Notes under the pieces: generated by a model | What the model was told of the DNA's origin: nothing | Database searches by the model: none | What the model saw: the letters and a program-made list of their open reading frames with translations, nothing else | Made by a program: the position numbers and the translations under genes | Shown: piece by piece, positions 48,181 through 60,642 of the stretch | Numbering within the stretch: the first letter of the stretch is position 1 | Layout: every line of letters starts with the position of its first letter | NCBI GenBank assembly: GCA_029891385.1 | Contig: JAIWQS010000137.1 | Location: 124,001-188,000 of the forward strand | Length of the DNA stretch: 64,000 bases | Direction of reading: 5' to 3' | DNA from: Erythroxylum novogranatense | Taxonomy: Eukaryota; Streptophyta; Magnoliopsida; Malpighiales; Erythroxylaceae

Positions 48181-49740
48181 TTATGCTAGTAATGTGAGAA
48201 GGGGGATACTGATCTCCACTTTCTCAAAAATCTTTAAGATCTCCTCTTCATTCTGCAATTTCTTCTTCTTTGCCAACCTGTGTGGGAATGGTGGCCTTTC
48301 TGGATTAGCGGTCACGATTTTCTCGATTTCTGCTTCTTTTGCTAGCTCAACAGTTTCAACATGGTCATGTTGAAGTTTCTGCGATCCTCCAACACTTTCA
48401 ATTTCTTTTCCAATACGCAAGGTAATGGCACTGATATTCTGCCTAGGATTGTCAATAGGTTGGGAGGGCAATTTCCCTTGATTCTGTGCAGCGGCTAATT
48501 GATTAATTTGCTCCCTCAGCTCTTGAAAATTTTTATTAGTCTGAGCCTGAAATTGTGTTGAATCAGTCTGAAAGTGAACCAAACTCTGCAGTTGTGTATT
48601 GATCGTCAATTGAGCAGTAGTCAACTGTGACATAAGATCCTCCAAGGTGAAAATTCGATCACCATAGTTAGGCCCTGGATGTTGCTGCTGCGGTTGAGGC
48701 TGACGTTGCTGACTACTTTGACCTTGCTGCCCATTCCCATATCTCATATTAGGATGATCCATCCATCCTGGGTTATAAGTATTCGAATAGGGATCGTATT
48801 TTCTCTGAGGCTAGTAATTATCATTGATCGCATTGACTTCAGCTTCCACAGTATCATCTTGTAGAGTCAGACGAACATCAGTAAAATGACCCTAAAATCC
48901 ACAAATGTGACAAATAGGGACTTGTGGTCCCTTGGTTATAGCATTTGCATTGACATTATTGGCATTGGAAGAATTAATAACTTGTCTCTCCAACAATTCA
49001 GCAATCTTTTCAAGTCTACTTTCGAGTTTAGAACTACTTACGTCATGGACACCTCGAGTGTGTGTGTCCGAACGATACCCGAACTGCTGAAGATTTGTGG
49101 CCATTGCTGCAATTTAGTTTTTGGCCTCTTGAGGCGTTTTGTTCACTATGGCTCCCCCACTAGCAGCATTAAGAATCTTCCTATCATTTAGTAACATTCC
49201 ATCATAGAAGTACTGAATAAGGAGCTACTCTGTAATTCCATGTTGAGGACAACTCACTGACGACTTCTTCAATCTCTCATATTCATACATGATTTCTATA
49301 TCTCTTTGTCGATGCCACAAATCTCTCTCACAAAACTAAGCGGCTCGATGTCAAGTATTTTCTAAAATAATCTCACCATATCAGGCCATGTATCCACTGT
49401 CCCAGGCGAAAGATAGTACATCCAGTCTCTAGCTGCGCCCTCTAGAGAAAAAGGGAAAGCACGCAATTTCAACTTATCCTCAGTTATGCCTCTCGGTTTG
49501 AATCCAGAACATACCACATGAAAGTCCTTGAGATGTCTGTTCGGGTCGTCAGAAGGTAACCCATGAAATTTCAACAAGGCTTGAATCAACCCAGCCTTCA
49601 ACTCGAACCCATCATCTGCAGCCCGATATTGTATACACAAAGATTGATCCTCTACTAGTGGTGCAAGCATATCCCTCAGAGTTGCAGGAGCTCGATTTCT
49701 AGTCAGTTGCTTGGTGGAATAGGTTCACGATCCGCCATCG
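48181..49740 (-). pseudogene. Ath-X gag, broken
   Basis: The start MADREPIPPS lies near 49735, with a stop soon after. The capsid-like retrotransposon gag domain follows at 49670-49362 (FELKAGLIQALLKFHGLPSDDPNRHLKDF, then LRAFPFSLEGAARDWMYYL), a frame change, a short segment with CHICGF at a zinc knuckle containing a stop (49104-48892), and the Q-rich part with a KNFQELREQINQLAA coiled-coil stretch and PERPPFPHRL at 48762-48181. This is the Athila/Tat type of gag. It would package element RNA. The protease that should follow is missing because Tek-B sequence begins at 48128. Confidence 0.85.
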
Positions 49741-49980
49741 CCGCTTCTTCAAGATCTTCCAATAACTCGGTCTCAAAGGCAGCAAACTCTCGCATTGTCA
49801 AAAGACTTAATAAAAGTAGAAGCTTGTCTCTTACGCAATTTAGTGGCTTTCCTGAGTCATTTTACGGTCTTCTCTATCTCTGGATCGAATAATAAATCAC
49901 CTACAAAAACTCAATGTCGCATGCAAACAACTAAAGAAAAATTGATTAACAACACAAACAAACAAAAACTTAAACACTAG

Positions 49981-49997
49981 TCCCCATAATGGCGCCA
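49981..49997 (-). promoter_or_regulatory. Ath-X primer-binding site, tRNA-Asp-like
   Basis: The minus strand reads TGGCGCCATTATGGGGA, five bases inside the LTR start (50003). It resembles the tRNA-Asp PBS of Athila elements (compare 55452), with changes in the middle. Confidence 0.7.
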
Positions 49998-50481
49998 AAA
50001 TTTGATGGCGTGTCAAACCAACAAAATAAATTCTACTCTGAACACTTAAACGAGTAAAGTGGTGAATAGTGGTCAACCACGAGACCAATGTAGTAATTAT
50101 TTATTTGTGAAATCAAAATAAAATAAATGAATAAAATAAAATATAAAAGAATTAATTTGGGGATAATTAAAATTAAAATACAAAATCACGCAAAAAGAAA
50201 TTAAAATAAAGATTGAAAATAAAATGAAGAAAAGCCTAGCCAAGGTACTTCTCGCTTGATCATCAGAATCTCGATCATAGACTCAAAATATAAATTTCAT
50301 TCATTCTTATGGACAAAGTTATAGTAGACAAAGTGAACAATACATATCAACCAATCCATTCGTAATTATTCAATAACCCCGAGTTAAGTTCCGCAGATTA
50401 TTACTCTAACCAATTAGACTATTCCCGAGTAAAGCTCCACAGAATATAATATGTGGCAGCCGTAGGCTCTAATGGACCCTT

Positions 50482-52246
50482 TGTTGCGGTCTAAACAAAG
50501 CGATATAAATTAAATTCTATCTAGACCAATTAGAGGCAAGCGCACCCCGTCGACAAGTAATATAAATTGGTGAGAACCGGATATCGTACCCAAGGGAAAA
50601 ATTTCCAACACATAAGACCATTAAATTAAACGATGAAAAATTACTTAGAAGATCACGAATTGATTGATTTGAAAATAAAATAAGTAAATCAAGGAAATAT
50701 GAAAATTGTAATGTATGAATTAAAACGACTAGATTTAATCAACTGACAAAAGTTCAGTTAAGGTATCAGATTTCAATTGGATTAGACATTTAAAATAAAA
50801 TTATAATGGTGGAATGATTTAGGAAATTCTTCACTTAAGCAAGTCAAAACCAATGTTCATGGTGTTCCCTTCTCTTCTAAATCCAAGTCACTACTTGGTC
50901 CATAGATAATTCGGAATAAAAGGCGTTAAATACAACAAGCCTAAAATTAAGTTCGTTAATTCTAGGTATCCTCACACAAGATCCTAAGGTTAGTCTACAC
51001 TTTAGTCTCAAGTATGTCGCTTGATTAATTTTTTGACAAATTAAATCCCATTGGTTGTGGTATTCAATTATCTAAGGTCTTAATCTAGCTGATCAAGCTA
51101 AATTAGGACTAAATATGCATTTAAATAAGCAAAAATCAATACCACAAAAAGTATCCTAATCCAATATCAATCTTAACCTTAACCTTAACCGAAAAGAAAA
51201 ACTTACACACACATATTTATCAATGTAACATAAATCATGATCATAATATATGTTTGCATTGATTAAATCCACACAATTAAAATAAATAAGGGATAAAATA
51301 AAAACAAATTAAAAACACCCCTTTCCCTTTCAACATGATCGCTCCATCATGTGCACACGCTCTTCTCCAACTCCCAGCTACTAACGTTCCTTCTTAAACT
51401 TACCAGGTAGCTCACGTTCTTTTCAAACCCAGCAGCAACGTCTTCCTTCACTCACCGAGTTCACGTTATTCCTCTCCACCAACAGCTACGTGATTTTTTT
51501 CTTCAGTCCCCAAACGTTCTCTCCTCAAGCAAAGAGACTCACGTCTTCACCAAGCTTTGTTGAGTGGTGAGATGCATGGAGTCAGAACGTGAGTTTCCTA
51601 TTTCCACCAAATTTGAATAGTTTTCTTTATCCCCGACTAACCACGACTTCATGCAGCCCTCAAGTCTCCAACCCACCAAGCTTCAACGCCCTCTCATTCA
51701 AATCTCCTTAATTATCTTTGTTTTTTTTCGCTTTCTCAAGGCACGAACGTGAGTTTTTCAAACTCCCCAACCAGTAACGCTTAAAGTGTAGAGTCCGCTT
51801 ACTTCTTCTTTGTCACTAATGTATTAATTTTATTTTTCTTGTACCATCAACTAACGTAGTCTCCCAAGCCACCACATTTTCCTTTTGTTCTTTGTTTTTC
51901 TCTTCTTTCCACATGTACCCACAACTTAACGCATGCCCCAAATTTATATTCCTTTTGTTTTCTCACTATTCATGTCCATTACGCCGCCGCCACTTGCTTT
52001 CCTTTTCTCTTATATATTTATTGTTTTCAAAGATTTTGGTCCCACTCAATTTCATGCTCTTTCAGGCTTCTCTGCCCACGCTGTAACCATTTTGAGGGTT
52101 TTTCTTGCATTATACTCTTAAATATTTCAAAGCCAATATGTGCCTAAAATTAAGACAAATAACTTTTAATTAGTGTAATTTAAAATTAAATGGACAAGAG
52201 TTTAGCAAATTATATATCTAAAATTAATATAAAATGTCCATTAACA
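50482..52246 (-). mobile_element. Ath-G: probable solo LTR of another Athila-type family
   Basis: The minus-strand start at 52246 (TGTTAATGGACATTTTATATTAA) resembles the starts of the Ath-F and Ath-S LTRs. The region near 50540-50600 (CCGTCGACAAGTAATATAAA, then GGATATCGTACCC) resembles their 3' ends. The left edge, TGTTGCGG at 50482, is approximate. Only a 4-bp CCTT can be matched on both sides, so the boundaries are tentative. Confidence 0.5.
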
Positions 52247-52871
52247 CCTTGTCTTAACCAATGTAATCGGAAAAGCCTTAATCTATTTAGATTAAATTAT
52301 TTAATCTCATTAATTTCTTAATTGAAATTAATTAGCCACTTTAATAGACAGCAATCATGAATTAACTAATCTATTTGGAAATTTATCACCAAGTCAATCA
52401 ATTAACAGGCCTCATTAATCAACAAACAAGGTGATAATAAATCGAATAAAGTGCGGAGATTAAATAAACATAAGAGATAAACAAAAACAATTGAATCAAA
52501 GGTGTCTCACGAACTACATGAATCAAACGTAAAGTACCTTGTCTAGTGCTAAAAGATTAGCCACACATAACTATTCTCTATCTACTGTAGCTGATTTGGC
52601 AAATTAATGTTGGAGTTCTTCACCACTGGACGCACACACAACGTCCAACCAAACCAGCTCCAGATTTCTTGAAACGCTTCCGCTGGTCTACGCCTTCTAC
52701 TCCACTCTCTTTGATTATGATAAAAATAATCCTCGCCCCAAAGCTGCTACTGCCGTCCACTATTCTTCTTTTTTTGATAAAAATTAATCCCCCCTCTTGT
52801 AAAAACACATCTCTTTCTTTTTCTCTTGTCGAAAGCTACCGCTGTCAAAAATCCCTTAATCAGTCCCCTAT

Positions 52872-55444
52872 TGTTGGATGCATTTTCTCATTGGAATGAG
52901 TGACATTTTTCCCTTAATTTTTGGATTAATTATTGGACTTTATACATATTTTTCATGCTAAATCGTTTGGTTTACCAAAATTTGCATTTATAGTTGTTCA
53001 TGTTTAATTTGCAAGAAATGCACTTGATTTTAGTTATAGGAAATGCACTGTAGCGATGTTGAGTGATTTTTGAAACACTTGCAAGAGTCACAAAACTCTC
53101 CTAATACGGATGTATATGCAAGCATTAGAGGTGGACAAGTGCTTTTCACGTGGTCACTTAAGTAACCTCCTAAAAACTGATGCATTTTGGTGTAGGCTGT
53201 GTTGATTCATTTCATATTTATTTAACTCTCTTCTTAATTAAAATTTAATTTATTTTGGAGCAAAACATGGCATGCTACTTCAATCTTCTAAAGGACTTGG
53301 AACTATCATTGTCTTGAATTTCAATTTCTCTATGCTATTTGTGAAGTCATTCAACTTGGATGAAAAAAAAAGCAACATCACGTCATTGGGTTGGGAATCA
53401 AAGCTTGCAACCAATGAGTTGGTGTGTGAACAGATAGGAAAGCTCCAAAGAGGACAGCGCCACACATAAAGCACAATAGATGGAGGAGAGCCCCACCACA
53501 ACGCATCAAGCAAAGCATCCAAGGAAACAAAAATGTTAAACCAAGGCAGAGGAAAATGGGAGGATAACGTGGAGTAGCTGGTGAAAATAGCAAGGAAGAC
53601 ACGTGGAGCTGAAAAAGAAAACAACAAGCAGCCAAAGAAGCAGACCCATGCAGGTGGAAAGACCCACCAAACATCAGCTACAGCAGGAGGCAATTACACG
53701 TTGCAAGAGGAAGAAAACAACAAAGTAGCTAGCTATAAAAAGAAACGTTGCCAGCTGATTGTGGAGGGAAGAAGACGTCAGCATTTGGGGAGGACAACAA
53801 GCCATCAAGACAGCTCCAAGAGAGACCCACGCACTATGCCAAAGACACCAGCAAAAAGTACGGCTGACTCACTCAACAAGCAAAGAGGAGAAAACAAAAA
53901 TCACGTTATAAGGGGGACAACACCAATAGGAGGGTGGATCTAGAGGCTAGTGGAGTGTGTGTTGTGCAAGAGTGAGAGGTTAAGTGGGCGTTAGCTGGAG
54001 TGGGGAAGTAGAAAAATAAAAGGCATGAAGTAGAGAAAATAGAGGGGAGGGCGTTAAGTGTGTGAGTGATCTGTTGTGTGTGAGAAAACTGTGTGAGTGA
54101 GGGAGAGTAGGCGTGAACTGCAAAATAGGAGAACTAAGAGGAGTGCGTGGACCAGAGGGGCTGCTGAGAATAACGTGAGCTGAAAGGTTGGTAGAAGGAG
54201 CAGAAAGAAAAAAAAGAGAAAAAGAAGATACGTGGAGCTTAAAGGGGGGACTAACGTTACAAACCAAGAGAGGACTCTTCACATAAAAAGCTAAAGCTCT
54301 CACGCTACATTGGAGGACGTCAATAGCTACTCACCAACTTTCCACTCAAGCTATTTTCATATTCTATTACACAAACACTTTCCACTAAGCAATCGAAGGA
54401 TCTGCCGCAATAACTAATTAAGCGGTGATGGAGTTAGGCGAGAGGGATGAAGACACGCTGAAGTTGGTGGCTAGAAGGAGACGCTGGCAACAGAAGAAGA
54501 GGCACTCACGTTACATGTCACTCAAATACTCTCCACCACACGTAAGACAAATGGGGACAAACCACAAGGAGACTTGACGCTTTTTGAAAAGGGCAACCAC
54601 CGGACCTCCAACGCAAGTCAGCCGAGGATACCACTCGATGGACGCACCATTAGAGGGAGACCAAAACTCATTCATTTTTGTTCTATTATTTAATCTCTCC
54701 TAATGTTGTTTCTTGAGCTTAATTTTTGTGGTATTCATCCTACCATGACTGAGTAGTTTCCTCAAAGCTTCAAGGTTGGGCTTAAGCTTTTAGCTAATTT
54801 TTGTGGACTGAATTTCGGTTGATTTATGAATGTGAATTTATAAGTTTGATTTTTCTGTTTTGATATTAATTTTGCTGGTATTGTGTTTGGCCGACCATTA
54901 CTAAGCACTAGTTGTTAATTGAAGAACCGATAGGTGAAAATTAATAACGGAACCCCAAAACAGGAAACTTATAAATTTCAGATTTAGACATAAATTGAAT
55001 TTATGAGAGAAAATCGGGTGAGTAAAGAACATAATGGGCTATGCTTGATTGCTAGGCTACGATAGTAGACTAGGATTATTGCGTAATACTCCTTTGATAC
55101 CTTGTAAAAGGGTCTAAGAAACTCTAGGCTCAACCGTCTATCAACCAAAAAAATTCGCCTAATAAATTGATCCAGGTAAGGTCTATAGAAAGCGCTAAAA
55201 GTGGAACCACCCTTGAAGCTTACCACATTCCATCCGAGTAACCCCTTTAAATATTCTCAATTTTCTTTAGCTTAAATTTTGTTATTTTTTGCTAGTTAAT
55301 TTTCTTAATTTAAATTCCCCATTTTTCCACAATCGCTTAGTCCAATTAATTGAGTGATCCAAGTCTGGTACTTACACAATTACTCCCTATGGGACGATAT
55401 TATACTGTACTACTTGAGACTCGTGAACTTGCGAAACACCACCA
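52872..55444 (+). repeat. Ath-F 5' LTR
   Basis: Nearly identical to 60684-63260 outside a few clusters (around 53172-53205 and 54410-54650). The 120-codon frame at 53581-53943 also occurs in the 3' LTR (61392-61754), but it has no recognisable domain and is treated as LTR sequence. Confidence 0.92.
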
Positions 55445-55451
55445 AGTTTCT

Positions 55452-55468
55452 TGGCGCCGTTGCCGGGG
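55452..55468 (+). promoter_or_regulatory. Ath-F primer-binding site, tRNA-Asp
   Basis: TGGCGCCGTTGCCGGGG is complementary to the 3' end of plant tRNA-Asp including CCA. It starts seven bases after the 5' LTR. Confidence 0.9.
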
Positions 55469-55683
55469 GATTAATCCCTGAGTAATATTAGGCGACTGAT
55501 TGTTTGGTTAAATTGGACATTTTTTTCTCTTTTCCTTTTTTATTTCTTTTGTGTTTTCTCGTTAATAAATTTTGTTAAAATTGATTTTTGTTTTCTTTCA
55601 TTGTATTTTTTCTCTTTACTGTCTACTTTTTATTTTGCATTTTCTGCACTTTGCTTTTGATCTTACTGTGTTTTTCTTTGTCT

Positions 55684-57401
55684 ATGCAAAAGGTCGTTAA
55701 TGCTGAAGAATTATTATACGATTTTGAAATCGAGAAGACAGCTAAGGCACTAAGGAAGGAAGCTAAAGCTAGAAAAGCACAGGGAAGAGCACCTAACACA
55801 CTGCCTATGTAGGAACGCCAGATCGAACCCGAATTACTACAACTTTTCCACCAAAAGTGGCAGTCGAGTCGCCGAACAGAATCAGAGAACTATGAGGGAC
55901 CATGCAGTCCTAGATTTTGGGGAATTTCGCCCAAACATTACAAGGCCTCCTGTGCAAGCAAATAATTTTAAGTTGAAACCTGGCCTTATACAAATGGTGC
56001 AACAGAATCAGTTCGAGCGCACCTCAATGAAAACCCACATGTCCACCCACTGCAATTTTGGAGATTTGTGAAATGTGAAGCGAATCGGGTACCGAGGATG
56101 CAATAAGGCTTTGATTATTTCCTTTTTCTGTGAGAGATCGAGCTAAGGATTGGCTCCATTCATTACCACCCGGTTCGGTAAATAATTGGAAAAAATTGTC
56201 CAAAGTTTTTATGGCTCAATATTTTCCACCTGGGAAGACGGCAAAACTCAAAAGTGAGCTTACCTCATTTTAGCCCAAAGAAGATGAGTCGTTGTATGAA
56301 GCATGGGAGAGGTACAAGGAGCTTCAACGCAAATGTCCACATCATGGTGTACCAAAGTGGATGATTGTGCAGATATTCTATAACGGAGTTTCTCTGGTTA
56401 TGCGAAGTACAATAGATGTTGCGGCTGGAGGTGATCTAATGGACAAGAATGAAGACGAGGCCTTCATGTTATTGGAGAAAATTGCCTACAACAACTACCA
56501 GTGGAACAATGATCGGAGAGAGGTTAAACAAGAAGGGAAGAAACCTCAAGGAGTCTTTGAATTGGATGCCTTTACCTTGTTGAATTCGAAATTTGAAGCT
56601 CTTTCAAGGAAATTGGATAAGTTTGCTACAGCTGCTATTAGTAATGTCCACACCTTGCAAGATCAGGATTTTGGATCAAGTATGGGTACAGAATTTCATA
56701 ACATTGGGCAAGAATTTGAGGCTGAACATATGAATTTTGTGGGAAATTATGGGCAGAAAAACCAATGTGGAGCTTTCGCAAACACTTATAACCCTGAATG
56801 GCAAAACCACCCAAATTTCTCCTGGTCTCAACAACCCAAGCCATCCCAAAATTTCCCTAACCAAACTCTTTACCCACAAAATCAACCACATTACCAACAG
56901 ACCCAGCAACAACAAAACCGTGTCCCTCTAGGTTTTTCAAACTTGAGACAACAAGCTCAACCTCAGCCAGCTGAATCTAAGTCCAACCTTGAATCAATGA
57001 TGGAGACCTTTATGCAGAAGCAAGGAGACTTGATTCAACAACTTACTACTCGAATGGACCAATTGGCGATCCATAATAAGATGCTTGAAACTCAGATTGC
57101 ACAGCAAGCAGCATCACTAAGGTTTGACAAAGGTAAGCTACCAGCACAATCAGAGGCTCCTAAGGAAACCAAGGCAGTGGTACTAAGGAGTGGAAAGTTT
57201 TTGGAACCTATGGTGCAGAAGAACAAAGCTGAAAAGGAATCCGAAGGAACAGACCAAGATGCACAACCTATGCAATCCGATGCACAGCCTGTGCAACAAT
57301 CACTTGAGCCAGAAAAATACATACCACCACCACCATATAAGCCACCCATCCCATTCCCTCAGAGATTTCATAGAGCTAAGCTAGACCAAAGTAGTTTGTA
57401 A
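55684..57401 (+). pseudogene. Ath-F gag, N-terminal part broken
   Basis: The first frame starts at ATG 55684 (MQKVVNAEELLYDFE) and stops at 55812. The capsid region to about 56290 is readable only in pieces (FLFL near a gap, then DWLHSLPPGS-type and FMAQYFPPGKTAKLKSEL). From 56283 a frame of about 372 codons runs intact: YEAWERYKELQRKCPHHGVPKWMIVQIFYNGV, the standard second half of Athila gag, then a Q-rich linker, a coiled-coil-like LIQQLTTRMDQLA segment, VVLRSGK, and a proline-rich end PPPPYKPPIPFPQR. No CCHC knuckle is visible, as is common in this clade. The protease region follows directly. Confidence 0.85.
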
Positions 57402-57404
57402 ATT

Positions 57405-58290
57405 TTGTTGACATTACAAGAAGCTCTATGTCAACATCCCCTACTAAGCCTTACCCAAATGCCTACTTATGCCAAGTTCTTAAAGGAAATCTTGTCTAAT
57501 AAAAGAAGGCTAGAGGAATATGCGACTGTGGCTCTCACAGAGGAATCAAGTGCCATTCTTCGTAACAAACTCCTCCCAAGCTTCAAGATCAGAAGTTTCT
57601 CGATACCTGCCAAATTGGAACCACAACAATTGGGAGAGCATTATGTGATTTGGGGCAAGTGTGAGCTTATTACCATTATCTATCATCTGAAATTGGACAT
57701 CGGAGAGCTTAAACCGACTACCATTTCATTGCAGCTAGCTGACAAGTCCATAAAATTTCCCATTGGGATATTGGAAAATGTGCCCCTCAAGGTTAAAGTC
57801 TTTTATCCCGGAGACTTCACAAGCTAGAAATGGAGGAGGATACTAATACACCCATTATACTTGGGAGACCCTTTTAGCCACATTTGGAGCAATCATAGAA
57901 GTTAAGAATGGAAAAATGACTCTGAGAGTGGGAGAGGAAGAAGTTGAGTTTAATTTGGGAAAGGCAATGAAGGCTATGGATGACAAAGATTCTTGTTTAA
58001 GGGTGGACTTTATTGACATATTGATTGGTGCTGAATTCAGAAAATCTCATCCAAAGGATTCGTTGGAACACTACTTAGTAAAGGTCAGAGTAACCGCAGG
58101 GTAATCTGTAATTTACGAGGAGTCGAAGTCTTTGAATTTACAAGACATGCTCGATGAACAACCTGTGCAAAAATCTACACAACCTGTGCAACCTGAATTG
58201 AAACCATCACCTTATTCGAACAAAAAAGAACCTCCGAATGTGGAATTGAAACCGTTGCCTCCTAACCTCAGGTATGAATTTTCTGGGCCC
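57405..58290 (+). pseudogene. Ath-F protease and linker region, broken
   Basis: The frame 57405-57827 reads MPTYAKFLKEILSNKRRLEE, VALTEESSAILRNKLLP, and KPTTISLQLADKSIKFPIGILENV, the layout of the Athila aspartic protease. The active-site segment between is out of frame and cannot be recognised, and a frameshift separates it from 57916-58104 (KMTLRVGEEEVEFNL). The linker LPPNLRYEF, typical of the entry to RT, follows at 58255-58285. Confidence 0.75.
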
Positions 58291-58299
58291 TAATTTGAC

Positions 58300-58785
58300 C
58301 TATCTAGTCATTGATAATGCTTTTTTAAGCCCTGTGCAGGTTGATAAACTTTTAAGAGTGCTTAGAGAGCACAAGCAAGCATATTAGGTTGTTCAGAAGC
58401 CTAATTTGGACTTCAAAGCAGCTGGAGAAAGGCGTTTGCTTCAGTTGAATGAGTTGGAGGAGCTTCGTTTGGATGCTTATGAGAATGCCCGAATCTACAA
58501 GGAAAGAATGAAGAGATGGCATGATCAACATATTATCCAAAGAGAGCTCAAAGAAGGAGATTTGGTCTTGCTATTTAATTCGCGACTCAAGCTATTTCCT
58601 GGAAAGTTGAAGTCAAGGTGGTCGGGACCATTCAAAATTGTTAAGGTTTATACTCATGGTGCGGTAGAAGTTGAGGATCCCAAAACTGGAGTTTTTAAGG
58701 TTAATGGGCAGAGGTTAAAGCCTTATGTGGCTGGATTTCTAATAGAAACAGGGGTCACTCAATCCCTCTCTAACGTCGACCCTTA
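58300..58785 (+). pseudogene. Ath-F RT-entry stub joined to the integrase C-terminus
   Basis: VDKLLRVLREHKQA (58339-58380), which normally leads into RT, is followed in the same frame by a stop at 58387 and then [49 protein letters not shown]. The latter is the late integrase region, continuing to [34 protein letters not shown] and ending at 58785. RT, RNase H and the integrase core, about 2.5 kb or more, are missing between. The junction lies in AGCACAAGCAAGCATA, where a short repeat could have mediated the deletion. Confidence 0.85.
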
Positions 58786-58828
58786 AGCAACCATTTGGAC
58801 AAGTCAAGCTAAGGACTTTAAATTAGCG

Positions 58829-58850
58829 CTTCTTGGGAGGCAACCCAAGT
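58829..58850 (+). promoter_or_regulatory. Conserved hairpin after Ath-F pol
   Basis: CTTGGG-AGGCAA-CCCAAG preceded by GCTT, 45 nt after the pol stop. It is identical over 22 nt to the Ath-X copy at 18116-18137. Confidence 0.75.
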
Positions 58851-60642
58851 TTCACACCTTCGTTGTTTTGTTTTATTTTTATTTTTATTATGTTTTTTCT
58901 GTACCTTAAATTCACGTTCCTCTTTGTGTTATTTGCAAGAAATTGGACCTTACAAGCCACTTTTGATGGGGAGAATTACATTTCTGAAGAAAATGATTCC
59001 AACTCATTACAGGGACGTTCTTTGTGCCTCTTTCCCATGATGTAGCATATTATTAAATTTTCCGGCTGTTTTTGTTTGAGTTTGATCTACAACATTTCTA
59101 AATTATAGGATTGCATCATCCTGCATAGCCTATGCATGCGGTTGACTGTTGACATTCGCTTTGTCCTTAACTGTGCATATCCATGCTTACTTACCTACTT
59201 CAAATTGTGCCTGCACACCTTGACATAGAGGACAATGTCCTATCTGAGTTAGGGGTGGGGGTAAGCCTCATTTTTGCAAACTGTTTAAAAAAAAAAGAAG
59301 TAAAAAAAATTGTTTTGAAAACAAAAAAAAATTCCATTTTAGCATAATTTTTCAAAAAAACTAAAATTTTCCATTTTTTTCTTTCTTTCTTTTCTCTTCG
59401 TTAATAAGAGCTTTACGCCTCACTTTTGAAAAATTGAGAATTGCTTGGGACCTAATTGGGTTTACCTTTAGAAGGTTTGTGGATAGATTGTTCCGGATTA
59501 GTGCTTGGTTTTTAATTGTTTAATCATACTCATATTCTTTGATTTGAGTCTTTCCATCCATTTTATTTGAGTTTTGATTATCCATTAAATTTTTAGGCAA
59601 GTTGGAACCTTGTGAGCACAAATTTGATAAGGAAATGATTAAGGCATTTTCTTTGAATTATGAACCACAATCTAATTTTGGCTTAAAATAACCCTATATT
59701 CCTTGAGAGCCAAGTTGAGTTTAAGTAAAATCTCTATTTCTTTGGCACCCTCATTTAACGGGTTATAAGCCAAGCATTTCCTACCTTTCATGTGGAAATG
59801 ATTATTTAGGAGTAGGTTATGTGGGGGTTGAAAAAGAAAGAGAGAATAAAGAAAAGAAAAGAAAAAAATTACGAAAAAAATGAAAAAAGAAGAAAAGAAG
59901 AAGAAAAGAAGAGCAAGCAAGTGAGGATTTTGCAGGTATTCTGTATTTTCAATTTCTTCAAGGGATAAAGGTATAAAATATTTCTGGCGAGTACTCATGA
60001 AACCGAGTTTGGGGGAGAGTCAATTATTTGGGAATTTGGAATTTATTAAAATTGAGTTAAGTCTTGTAAATGTTACCGTCTTCGTTAACATACTGTCATG
60101 TTGAGTTTTGTCATTCTATTAAAAAAAACTTTCTTACTTGTTTCCACGGTTCTACTTGCTCTTTAAAAAAAAGAAAGAAAAAAAAGAGGTCCCTTACATT
60201 TTCCTATTTCCTGAATAATTATTTTCATTTCATTTGAGCTTTTATTTTTCTTTTCTTTGGTCTAGCTAAGTTTAAACACCAACTACCCCATTACAACCCT
60301 AATAAGACCTTTTGATCCTTTGAGAAGGAGTGCTAAAAATTAGTGGAGATGGGATGGATAATTTTTGCCTATGGGATTGGTTAATTTCATAATATCTTTA
60401 GAGTCTCTTGGGTTGTAAATTGCCTTTGAGTTTATTTGGCTTTTCTCTACTCTTGTGAGTTGGTTGGTTTTTAATTAGACTTGAATCAAGGAGTGTGTGC
60501 TTGAGTGAGTATTGGCATCCTTGCACTATGAAGGTGGGTATGGTTTGATAAATGGCTAAAGGTAAATTTTAATTAGTTACTGCAATTTTGAAATTTTCAA
60601 TTGTTGAGTGTTCCTTAATCTATTTTGAACAATTTTTCTTAA
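58851..60642 (+). other. Ath-F 3' noncoding region
   Basis: No ORF3 is detectable. The region holds the AGGA-loop hairpin with G-tract (59222-59261) and a roughly 90-nt A/G run at 59824-59915. The order of parts matches Ath-X 8171-9774. Confidence 0.65.
59222..59261 (+). promoter_or_regulatory. Upstream AGGA-loop hairpin and G-tract of Ath-F
   Basis: GACATAG-AGGA-CAATGTC (7-bp stem, one mismatch), then about 11 nt, then AGGGGTGGGGG. It is the counterpart of 9687-9726 in Ath-X. Confidence 0.6.

Noticed and set aside
53581..53943. 120-aa open frame present in both Ath-F LTRs (also 61392-61754)
   Set aside because: It is duplicated only because the LTR is; it has no domain and a low-complexity lysine/threonine-rich composition, and no promoter or gag relation is visible.
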